From: Pseudonocardiales bacterium
GTDB taxonomy: Bacteria > Actinomycetota > Actinomycetes > Mycobacteriales > Jatrophihabitantaceae
Direction of reading: 5' to 3'
DNA: 10,863 nt
Assembly (NCBI GenBank): GCA_030840415.1
Contig: JAVEEO010000191.1
Coordinates: forward strand, 1 to 10,863
Positions 1 through 6,240 of the stretch are shown piece after piece. Under the pieces are notes generated by a model that was given only the letters and a program-made list of their open reading frames with translations, was not told the DNA's origin and did not search any database. Within the stretch, counting starts at the first letter, position 1, and every line of letters starts with the position of its first letter. The translations under genes were made by a program, and so were the position numbers.

Positions 1-1143
1 CCGGTGGGCGTTCTGACCGGAGATTTCAACAACGACCCGCACAGTGCACAGTCCCTGCGTCGCGAGGATTTCGACGAGATCCACCAACATAGGACGCTTG
101 CCGAAACTACCGAATTCCTTCGATCCCAAAAGGTGGCCGCGGTCGTGCCCGGCCATCCCACCGCGCTCGAATGGTCCGATCTGTTCGCGCAGTCCCTGGG
201 CGTGCCAGGCAATCCGGTCGCCAGCCTCGAAGCCAGGTTCAACAAGCGGATCATGAAGGAGTACTGGGCTGAGCACGGGGTGCCCTGCGCCGACTGGTTC
301 GAGTCGAAAGACCTCGAGTCGGTGCTCTCATGGGTAGCTGGCCGAGGATTTCCGGTAGTGCTCAAGCCGAACCGGTCCTCAGGCTCCTACAACGTCTTCG
401 TATGCCGGAGCAACCAAGAGGTGGCCGCCGCCTTCGCGGCGATCACGACCGGACCGGACGTGGATGGGCATCGTTACGAGTCTGCTCTGGTCGAGGAATA
501 CCTCGACGGGGACGAGTACTTCATGAACCTGCTGCACGACGGATATGGAAGCAGCCTCATCTCGCTGGCCCGCTGCGAAAAGATCGAGCGTGGCGGGCAT
601 CTGAGCATCTACCGGAACATCTGGTCGATGGCGCTGGACGATCCGTTGGCCCGGGAGGTGCTGCCCCAGGTACAGGCCGCTAATGCGGCGTTGGGCGTGC
701 GGGTGGGCATCAACGACACCGAGTTCAAGATGACCTCACGCGGCTTCCGGGTCATCGAGGTCAACAACAGGCTCCCCGGCGTCGGCATTCCCCGCATGAT
801 CCAGCAGTGTTCGGGCCTGAACTGCTACCAGGAGAATGTCCGGCTGTTCCTGGGGGAGTATCTGAGGCCGCTGGAGCAGTACCGCTTCGCCCGCCACTAC
901 TGCATATGTTGCCTGAGCAACGAAAGGCCTGGCCGGGTGCAGGCCTACACCGGCGTTGACGAGGTGACCAAGTTGCCGTCGTTCCACGACATGAGCGTGA
1001 GCGCGCGGGTCGGCGCGCATTGCCCGGAAACCAAGGACCTCATAAGCGCTTGGGGCCTGGTGTTCCTGGTCAACGAGGACGAGGCGCAACTTCAAGCAGA
1101 CGCGGACGCGGTACACGCGCTGATGCAACTCCGGGTGGAGTAG
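1..1143 (+). CDS. ATP-grasp amino-acid (carboxylate-amine) ligase, 5' end cut off by the window
   Basis: Likely catalyses ATP-dependent amide or peptide bond formation in the cytoplasm by activating a carboxylate as an acyl-phosphate. The frame is open at base 1 and a GTG lies at 4, but the usual N-terminal nucleotide-fold strand of this family is missing, so the true start is probably upstream. Counting from the GTG: pre-ATP-grasp segment with VPGHPTALEW and LGVPGNP (about 48-71), ATP-binding Lys121 in VVLKPNRSSGS with its Ser/Gly loop, the VEEYLDGDEYFMN strand (163-175), and metal-binding positions Glu240, Glu252 and Asn254 in IEVNNRLPGVGIP. A C-terminal domain (about 295-379) resembles that of dipeptide-forming L-amino-acid ligases of the BacD type. 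The stop lies 7 bp before the transporter gene, so the two are probably co-transcribed. Codon use (ATA, AGG, CTT, CGA) is less GC-biased than in the genes right of the tRNA. Ligase class is confident; substrates are unknown. Confidence 0.85.
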   Translation, partial: PVGVLTGDFNNDPHSAQSLRREDFDEIHQHRTLAETTEFLRSQKVAAVVPGHPTALEWSDLFAQSLGVPGNPVASLEARFNKRIMKEYWAEHGVPCADWFESKDLESVLSWVAGRGFPVVLKPNRSSGSYNVFVCRSNQEVAAAFAAITTGPDVDGHRYESALVEEYLDGDEYFMNLLHDGYGSSLISLARCEKIERGGHLSIYRNIWSMALDDPLAREVLPQVQAANAALGVRVGINDTEFKMTSRGFRVIEVNNRLPGVGIPRMIQQCSGLNCYQENVRLFLGEYLRPLEQYRFARHYCICCLSNERPGRVQAYTGVDEVTKLPSFHDMSVSARVGAHCPETKDLISAWGLVFLVNEDEAQLQADADAVHALMQLRVE

Positions 1144-1150
1144 CGGTCGA

Positions 1151-3076
1151 ATGGAAAACAGGAATCCACCGGAGATGACGGTGCGCTCCGTCGCGCTCGG
1201 CTCATCCGTAGGGCTGGTGATGACCGCCGCCATCACCTACTTGGCCCTGTACTCGGGCGTAGCTATTTCCGCCGCGATCCCGGCTGCGGTGATCTGCACC
1301 GGGCTCATCCGAGTGGGCCTGATACGCGCCACCATCTTGGAGAACAACCTGGCGCAAACCATCGCCTCGGCGGGCGAGGCGGTGGCCGTGGGAATCGCGT
1401 TCACCATGCCCGCACTGATCTTGGTCGGAGTCCAGCACCAACTGTCCTACTGGCAAGTCAGCATAGTGGGCGCCCTGGGCGGCGTGTTCGGCGTGCTGGC
1501 CATGATTCTGCTGCGCCGCACCCTCATGACCGAGTCCCCCGGACTGAGCTACCCCGAAAGCGTGGCGGCAGCCAGGATCAGCCGCGTCGGCGGTGAACGG
1601 ACGCAGAGCCTTACCCCGATGGCCTTCGCCGTGCTGGCGGGCGTCGTGTTCAAGCTGCTGGTGAGCGTCGTGCAGGTGATCGCCGGCACGGTCGAAGGGG
1701 CGCTCCGGGTAGCCGGCCGGCCGGTGTATTTCGGCTCCGACCTGTCGCTGGCTTTGGTCGGCGTCGGAGTCTTCGTCGGGATCGAATACTCGGCAAGCAT
1801 GCTGCTCGGCGGCCTACTCTCCTGGCTTGTAGCCATTCCGCTGGTGGCGCCTGCCTCCCCCGCGGCGCAACCGCAGCTGGTATCGGTGGCCTGGCACACC
1901 TGGAATTCGGACGTCCGGTTCCTTGGGCTCGGTGCCATGATCGTCGGAGCGGTCTGGTCCATCGTGGAGACCTGGGACGTGATCAGCCGAGGGCTGCGGC
2001 ACGCATTCGGGAAACTGCATGGCCCCCGCACCGGGCCAACCGAACGGATGCAGCGCGACGTCCCGATGGCGGCCGTGCTGCCGGCCCTGGCAGTGGCCAC
2101 CGTCGGCACTTTCCTCCTGATGCGCACGGCGACCGATTCGACGCCGATCGGCGTCGCCTGCACCGTGGTGGTGATCGCACTCGTACTGACCGTCACAACG
2201 GTTTCCGGCTACGCCGTCGGGCTGGTCGGCAATTCGAACAACCCGTGCTCGGCACTGACGGTCTGCGCATTCCTCATCGCATCACTGCTGTTCATCACGC
2301 TCCACTTCTCCGGGCATGCGCGACTGATCACCGGCGTCCTGCTGATCTCGGCATTAATCTGCACCGCATCGGCGGTAGCTGGCGACACCGCACAGCACCT
2401 CAAGACCGGCGCGTTGCTCGGAGCGACACCGCAGCGGCAGGAGGTCGCCCAGCTGATCGGCGTCGTGGTATTCGCCCTGGTGATCGCACCCATCGTGGTG
2501 CTGCTGGTGCGCGGCTACGGGCTCGGCGGCAACGGACCGGGCGCCCTGCAGGCCCCCCAAGCCGTGTTGTTCGCCAGCCTGGCCGACACGGTTTTTGGCG
2601 AAGGCAGGCTGCCCTGGGCCATGGTCTGGACGGGGGTGGCGATCGGCGCCGGCGTCATCCTGCTCGGCCGCCTGCTCCTACTCGCCGGAGCGCGATTCCG
2701 GCTGTCTGTCATGCCATTCGCCATCGGAATGTACCTGCCGGTCAGTCTCACCGTGCCGATGTTCATCGGGGCACTGCTGCCGGTCCTGCTCCGCCGCAGC
2801 TGTGCCCGACACGATGCTCAATCCGGCGATGAGGCCCGCGACCGGTCCACCCTTCTGTGGTCCGGCCTGATCACCGGCGAGGCGTTGGTAGGCGTGGCCA
2901 GCGCGATACCGAGCTGGCTCGGCTGGCACCTGCCGGTACGGCTGATCGACAGTTATGCGCTGTCACTCGTGCTGTTCGGCCTGATTGTCCTGCTGACCCA
3001 ACAGCTGTCGCTGCCAGCAAGCGTCCGACAAGCCCGGTGGGCCCGGCCAGTCCACGACGATGGGAGGAAAGCGTGA
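1151..3076 (+). CDS. OPT-family (oligopeptide/metallophore) transporter
   Basis: A very hydrophobic 641-residue protein with many membrane segments, beginning near residue 14. The family signature is visible: GLIRVGLIRATILENNLAQ followed by TIASAGEAVAVGIAFTMP (about 51-87), and a second conserved block GNSNNP at 360-365. OPT proteins are proton-coupled carriers of small peptides, glutathione or metal chelates; the bacterial branch is poorly characterised. Placed between an amino-acid ligase and a radical SAM aminomutase, it probably moves the pathway product or a precursor; direction cannot be read from sequence. The start at 1151 has a GGAG at 1137-1140, 10 nt upstream. An alternative ATG at 1175 would shorten it by 8 residues. 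A TTA leucine codon, rare in such genomes, lies at 2354-2356 (codon 402). Its TGA overlaps the GTG of the mini-ORF at 3073. Confidence 0.88.
   Translation: MENRNPPEMTVRSVALGSSVGLVMTAAITYLALYSGVAISAAIPAAVICTGLIRVGLIRATILENNLAQTIASAGEAVAVGIAFTMPALILVGVQHQLSYWQVSIVGALGGVFGVLAMILLRRTLMTESPGLSYPESVAAARISRVGGERTQSLTPMAFAVLAGVVFKLLVSVVQVIAGTVEGALRVAGRPVYFGSDLSLALVGVGVFVGIEYSASMLLGGLLSWLVAIPLVAPASPAAQPQLVSVAWHTWNSDVRFLGLGAMIVGAVWSIVETWDVISRGLRHAFGKLHGPRTGPTERMQRDVPMAAVLPALAVATVGTFLLMRTATDSTPIGVACTVVVIALVLTVTTVSGYAVGLVGNSNNPCSALTVCAFLIASLLFITLHFSGHARLITGVLLISALICTASAVAGDTAQHLKTGALLGATPQRQEVAQLIGVVVFALVIAPIVVLLVRGYGLGGNGPGALQAPQAVLFASLADTVFGEGRLPWAMVWTGVAIGAGVILLGRLLLLAGARFRLSVMPFAIGMYLPVSLTVPMFIGALLPVLLRRSCARHDAQSGDEARDRSTLLWSGLITGEALVGVASAIPSWLGWHLPVRLIDSYALSLVLFGLIVLLTQQLSLPASVRQARWARPVHDDGRKA
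3062..3068 (+). promoter_or_regulatory. Strong Shine-Dalgarno for the 29-codon mini-ORF
   Basis: GGGAGGA is followed by 5 nt (after the GGAGG core the spacing is also 5 nt) and then GTG at 3073. It lies inside the last codons of the OPT gene. It serves no other plausible start: the ATG at 3060 lies on top of it rather than downstream, and the aminomutase GTG is 90 nt further on. It is the main argument that the mini-ORF is translated. Confidence 0.6.
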
Positions 3077-3162
3077 CGATACGGCAACCAGCACCGACCG
3101 AGCAGCGGATGGGGACGAGCCTGCCGACGCCCGTCAGCTGCTGGGGAGGAGAACCCCGGTGA
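3073..3162 (+). CDS. 29-residue mini-ORF between transporter and aminomutase (possible precursor or coupling peptide)
   Basis: This very short frame starts with GTG at 3073 behind a near-perfect ribosome binding site, overlaps the OPT stop (GTGA, 3073-3076) and ends in a TGA overlapping the aminomutase GTG (GTGA, 3159-3162). It fills the whole gap between the two large genes. The peptide begins MTIRQPAPTE, is Pro/Thr/Ser/Gln-rich in the middle, and ends SCWGGEPR with its only Cys and Trp adjacent. I do not recognise it. Next to a radical SAM enzyme, an ATP-grasp ligase and a peptide-type transporter it could be a modified-peptide precursor. It could also be a leader that couples translation of the aminomutase. 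Caution: the WGGE residues are encoded by the aminomutase's own Shine-Dalgarno sequence, so that part of the peptide need not be under protein-level selection. The remaining alternative is that the aminomutase starts at ATG 3060 and this frame is not translated. Confidence 0.5.
   Translation: MTIRQPAPTEQRMGTSLPTPVSCWGGEPR
3143..3150 (+). promoter_or_regulatory. Shine-Dalgarno that fixes the aminomutase start
   Basis: GGGGAGGA ends 8 nt before GTG 3159 (9 nt from the GGAGG core). It is the best ribosome site near the 5' end of the aminomutase. The in-frame ATG at 3060 has no comparable sequence upstream, so 3159 is preferred. The element lies within the last codons of the mini-ORF, so ribosomes finishing that peptide would cover it and then terminate on the start codon. 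Confidence 0.7.
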
Positions 3163-4514
3163 CTGCACTCGCGACGACGAGGGAAGGTAACCGTTACCGC
3201 GCTTACGGACCCCGTCAGCTTCCGGCAATCGGGCAGCGATACGGATTGTCCGCCGAAGTGGTGGAATCGATCGATGTGATCGCGCACGTGCTTCCGTTCC
3301 GGGTGAACGATCACGTGCTCGACAATCTCGTCGACTGGAACAACATCCCCGACGACCCAATGTTCCAACTGCTCTTCCCGCAGGCCGGCATGCTGGCCGA
3401 CAACACCACTGCCCAGCTGCGCTCACTGGCCCGGCGCGGTTGGCCCCGGGCAGAGACCCAGCGGCTGACCACCGCGATCCGGCGCGATTTGAATCCACAT
3501 CCGTCTGGCCAGATGGAACTGAACGTACCAATGGAGGCGGGCTCGAACTTCGCTATCCCTGGTTTGCAGCACAAGTACCGGGAAACGGTGCTGTACTTCC
3601 CGGCGCAGGGCCAGACCTGCCACGCCTACTGCACGTACTGCTTCCGGTGGGCGCAGTTCGTGGGGGATCCGGAATTGAAGTTCGCGACCGCCGATCCGAG
3701 CCAACTGGTGCGCTATCTCGGCGAGCATCCGGCCGTCACCGATGTGTTGGTGACCGGCGGGGATCCGCTGATTATGAGCACTGCGCGGCTAACCGCCCAC
3801 GTCGAACCGCTGCTCGGTGTGGGATCGGTGCGCACAGTCCGCTTCGGCACCAAGACGCTCACCTTTTGGCCGGGCCGCTACGTCGACGATCAGGATTCAG
3901 CCGATCTGCTCGGGTTGTTCGAGAAGATCGTGGTTTCCGGGCGAACCTGCGCGGTGATGGCGCACTTCAGCCATCCGCGCGAGATCGACCAGCCGCTCAC
4001 CATCGAGGCCATCCGGCGGATCCGCGACACCGGCGCCCAGGTCTTCTGCCAAGCGCCGCTGATCGCGCGGGTCAACGACGACCCGGCGGTGTGGGCCGAC
4101 CTCTGGCGCCGCGAAGCGGCACTCGGCGCGGTGCCGTATTACATGTTCGTCGAGCGGGACACCGGCCCACACGACTACTTCAAGGTTCCGCTGCCCCGAG
4201 CCGTGCAGATCTTCCAGGACGCCTACCGGCAACTGCCCGGCCTGGCTCGCACAGTGCGAGGCCCAGTGATGTCGGCGACACCGGGCAAGATAGTGGTGGA
4301 CGGCAGCTACCAGAGCAGCTCCTCCCAACGGCTCTACCTACGCTTTCTGCAGGCCCGGGATCCGGGCATCGTCGGACAACCCTTCACCGCGCGCTGCAGT
4401 CCCCACGCCAGCTGGTTCACCGAACTCGACTCCTTCGAGGCACCCCACCGGGTGCTCGCTGCTCTGGACAGCGGCGATCGGCGGCTGCCATCCACCTCCA
4501 GGGCAGGGATGTGA
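3159..4514 (+). CDS. KamA-family radical SAM / PLP amino-acid 2,3-aminomutase
   Basis: Predicted cytoplasmic enzyme of 451 residues that moves an alpha-amino group to the beta carbon, using SAM, a [4Fe-4S] cluster and PLP. The cluster motif CHAYCTYC places Cys154, Cys158 and Cys161. Arg163, two residues after the third Cys, matches the carboxylate-binding Arg134 of clostridial lysine 2,3-aminomutase (LAM). The glycine-rich SAM strand is VTGGDPL. PLP would be held by Lys377 in SATPGK, where LAM has DAPGGGGK. The N-terminal RYRAYGPRQLP and VLPFRVNDHVLDNLVDWNNIPDDPMFQL blocks are typical of the actinobacterial branch. By hand alignment, the lysine-binding Asp293 and Asp330 of LAM are Arg333 and Ser372 here, arguing against lysine; glutamate 2,3-aminomutase also has non-acidic residues there. 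GTG 3159 is chosen over ATG 3060 because of its Shine-Dalgarno. The TGA overlaps the aminotransferase GTG. Family assignment is strong; substrate is open. Confidence 0.88.
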   Translation: MTALATTREGNRYRAYGPRQLPAIGQRYGLSAEVVESIDVIAHVLPFRVNDHVLDNLVDWNNIPDDPMFQLLFPQAGMLADNTTAQLRSLARRGWPRAETQRLTTAIRRDLNPHPSGQMELNVPMEAGSNFAIPGLQHKYRETVLYFPAQGQTCHAYCTYCFRWAQFVGDPELKFATADPSQLVRYLGEHPAVTDVLVTGGDPLIMSTARLTAHVEPLLGVGSVRTVRFGTKTLTFWPGRYVDDQDSADLLGLFEKIVVSGRTCAVMAHFSHPREIDQPLTIEAIRRIRDTGAQVFCQAPLIARVNDDPAVWADLWRREAALGAVPYYMFVERDTGPHDYFKVPLPRAVQIFQDAYRQLPGLARTVRGPVMSATPGKIVVDGSYQSSSSQRLYLRFLQARDPGIVGQPFTARCSPHASWFTELDSFEAPHRVLAALDSGDRRLPSTSRAGM

Positions 4515-5833
4515 CCGCGCTCGACGCGCTGGAACCGCGCTCCCGAGCGGGTACTGCGATGTCGCCGAACCTGCTGTTGAACGAGCAGGTTGCCGACCGG
4601 CGGCTACGCGGGCTGCCCACCCTGCACCTCGGCTTCGGCGAGGCCCGACTGCCGCTGTTGGCCGAACTGGCCCAAGTGTTCGTCGAAGCAGCGCGGCAGG
4701 CCAGTTACTCGCCGGTGGCGGGCACCGAAGCGGCGCGGGTGGCGGTCGCCGGATACTTCCAGCGGCGCGGGCTGGCCACCAACCCGTCCGATGTAGTGCT
4801 GGCACCGGGCAGCAAGCCGCTGCTGTTCGCGACGGTCGCCGCGCTGGATGGTGACGTGTACCTGCCCGCGCCGGCCTGGAACAGCTATGCGCCGCAGGTC
4901 AGGCTGGCCGGCCGCACTCCGATCGGGGTGCCGATCGGCGAGCGTTACGGCGGGCTGCCGGAGCCGCGCCTGCTCCGCGCTCGGATCGAACAGGACCGAG
5001 GGCTCGGTCGGCGCCCGGCCGCGGTGATCGTGAATTCACCGGACAACCCGACCGGCAGCGTTGCGCCGCGGGCGGTGCTCGCCGAGTTGTGCGCGGTTGC
5101 ATCCGCTGCCGGGCTGACAGTGATCTCCGATGAGATCTACCGAGATCTGTTGCACACATCCGAGCCGTACGTGAGTGCGGCTGAGCTGTTGCCCGAACGG
5201 ACGGTGATCTGCACCGGGCTGTCCAAGAGCCTGGCCATCGGAGGCTGGCGAATCGGCACTGCCCGCTTCCCGGCCAGCAGCTACGGCAATGAACTGCGTG
5301 ATCAGGTGTTGGCCCTGGCCAGTGACCTGTGGTCGACGATGGCTGCGCCGATGCAGGCGGTTGCCGCCTATGCCTTCGCCGAACCACCGGCCGTTACCAA
5401 TCGGCTACGGCAAAGCCGGCGGTTGCACGCCAGCCTGGCCCGCGCCTGCTGCCAGGTCTGCCAATCACATGGTGCGGCGGTTCGCGAGCCGGCTGGCGGC
5501 TTCTACGTCTACGTCGACTTCACCGAGCGACGCTCGGCGTTCGCCCGCCACGGCGCGACGGATTCGGCCTCGCTGGCCCGGCTGCTGCTGGATGATTACG
5601 GGGTTGCGGTGCTGGGCGGCCATCATCTCGGCGACGCCCCCGAACGGCTCGCCTTCAAAATCGCCACTACTGGCTTCATCGGTGATACTGACGAGGAACA
5701 ACTGGCCGCGCTCACCGCGGCGAATCCGGCTCGGTTGCCGCATGTCCGGGACCGGTTGCGTTGGCTGGACGAGGCACTGGCCGGCATCGGCGGCGACGCC
5801 CGGACCACATCGACTGGGTGCCACTCGGCCTAG
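4511..5833 (+). CDS. Class I/II PLP-dependent aminotransferase
   Basis: A 440-residue fold-type I aminotransferase, probably cytoplasmic, exchanging an amino group between an amino acid and a 2-oxo acid. Landmarks: substrate-loop YSPVAGTEAAR, phosphate-binding PGSKPLLFA, Asn179 in NSPDNPTGS, Asp207 and Tyr210 in SDEIY, the Schiff-base Lys239 in LSKSLAIGGWRIG, and GGFYVYVDF in the small domain. The C-terminal position that normally supplies the carboxylate-binding Arg seems to be Lys383 in LAFKIATTG, which may indicate an unusual substrate. The start chosen is GTG 4511, whose bases overlap the aminomutase TGA (GTGA). It has only a weak AGGGCAGGG upstream, as expected for re-initiation. ATG 4559 would remove 16 residues and is the alternative. 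Coupling to the aminomutase implies that they work on the same pathway: supplying the amino acid, or acting on the beta-amino product. Substrate unknown. Confidence 0.88.
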   Translation: MTALDALEPRSRAGTAMSPNLLLNEQVADRRLRGLPTLHLGFGEARLPLLAELAQVFVEAARQASYSPVAGTEAARVAVAGYFQRRGLATNPSDVVLAPGSKPLLFATVAALDGDVYLPAPAWNSYAPQVRLAGRTPIGVPIGERYGGLPEPRLLRARIEQDRGLGRRPAAVIVNSPDNPTGSVAPRAVLAELCAVASAAGLTVISDEIYRDLLHTSEPYVSAAELLPERTVICTGLSKSLAIGGWRIGTARFPASSYGNELRDQVLALASDLWSTMAAPMQAVAAYAFAEPPAVTNRLRQSRRLHASLARACCQVCQSHGAAVREPAGGFYVYVDFTERRSAFARHGATDSASLARLLLDDYGVAVLGGHHLGDAPERLAFKIATTGFIGDTDEEQLAALTAANPARLPHVRDRLRWLDEALAGIGGDARTTSTGCHSA

Positions 5834-5871
5834 GCGCGTGCTGCGCCAGCAGCTTCCGGTGGGCGACCGCA

Positions 5872-5912
5872 CCGTACAGCCGGCGTTGCGGCGCCTTACC
5901 GCCGTACAGCCG
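5872..5912 (+). repeat. Pair of 11-bp direct repeats CCGTACAGCCG after the cassette
   Basis: CCGTACAGCCG occurs at 5872-5882 and again at 5902-5912, 30 bp apart, in the 155-bp gene-free stretch between the aminotransferase stop and the tRNA. A third copy at 10801-10811 lies inside the GT2 reading frame. No inverted symmetry, convincing terminator or known site is visible here. Only two small competing 5-bp hairpins occur right after the stop (5833-5847 and 5840-5853). Confidence 0.35.
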
Positions 5913-5988
5913 ACTAGCCGTAGCAGCTCAGTGTCACAATCAACCGAAGCAGGCGTAACCCGTCATCCGAAGCAATACACCTTCTCGG

Positions 5989-6061
5989 AGCCGCCTTAGG
6001 GAATCGAACCCTAGACCTTCTCATTACGAGTGAGACGCTCTGCCGACTGAGCTAAGGCGGC
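5989..6061 (-). tRNA. tRNA-Thr (anticodon CGT)
   Basis: Reading the - strand gives a 73-nt cloverleaf with acceptor arms GCCGCCT and AGGCGGC, D stem GCTC/GAGC, and anticodon stem TCTCA/TGAGA around loop CTCGTAA. The variable loop is AGGTC and the T arm is TAGGG-TTCGATT-CCCTA. All stems pair without mismatch. Anticodon CGT reads the threonine codon ACG. The discriminator base is T and is followed by CCG, so CCA is added after transcription, as usual in actinomycetes. The 3' end points toward the biosynthetic cassette, the side where tRNA-targeting integrases insert elements. Confidence 0.96.
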
Positions 6062-6084
6062 GCACGGCGAACCGCGACCGTCGA

Positions 6085-6115
6085 AGTCTAGCCGGTCGGC
6101 CGCGGACGCCCGCAA
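6085..6115 (-). promoter_or_regulatory. Candidate promoter of tRNA-Thr
   Basis: On the - strand TTGCGG (6115-6110) and TAGACT (6090-6085) form a plausible -35/-10 pair with a 19-bp spacer. Transcription would begin near 6078, leaving a 5' leader of about 17 nt for RNase P. The -10 fits the actinobacterial TANNNT pattern. The spacer is slightly long, so the -35 assignment is the weaker part. Confidence 0.45.
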
Positions 6116-6179
6116 TCCGGGCAGGTCCGGCGCCGAACCGACCCGGTTGCCAGCGGGCACCGCACGGGCCGCAGCACAC

Positions 6180-6208
6180 CCACAGGATGGCCACAGGATT
6201 GCCACAGC
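6180..6208 (+). promoter_or_regulatory. Triple 7-bp direct repeat (PhoP-type operator) before the response regulator
   Basis: Three 7-mers, CCACAGG (6180-6186), CCACAGG (6191-6197) and CCACAGC (6202-6208), are separated by 4-bp spacers and so sit at an exact 11-bp period, on one DNA face. As I recall, mycobacterial PhoP binds TCACAGC repeats with the same 4-bp spacer, and the next gene encodes a PhoP-like regulator, so autoregulation is likely. The array begins 61 bp before the GTG at 6241. It runs over the ATG at 6187, an argument against that ATG as the start. Confidence 0.7.
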
Positions 6209-6240
6209 CGGCGGCTAGGCCAGGCTCGCATTCTGCGAAG

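Noticed and set aside
3060..3158. N-terminal extension of the aminomutase starting at ATG 3060
   Set aside because: It has no ribosome site upstream, lies on top of the GGGAGGA that serves GTG 3073, adds 33 low-complexity residues not expected in the family, and ignores the strong site before GTG 3159. Kept only as an alternative.
3440..4510. Long open frame running through the aminomutase and joining the aminotransferase
   Set aside because: It is in another frame of the well-supported aminomutase gene, has an Arg/Pro/Ala-rich composition and no domain; the aminotransferase begins at 4511.
5833..5853. Terminator directly after the aminotransferase
   Set aside because: Two overlapping stems of only 5 bp (GGCGC/GCGCC and GCTGC/GCAGC) compete and no T-tract follows; too weak to call.
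6187..6240. Upstream ATG start for the response regulator
   Set aside because: The ATG lies in the spacer of the direct-repeat array and the added residues look like translated control DNA; the matching 61-bp geometry before the GT2 gene favours GTG 6241.
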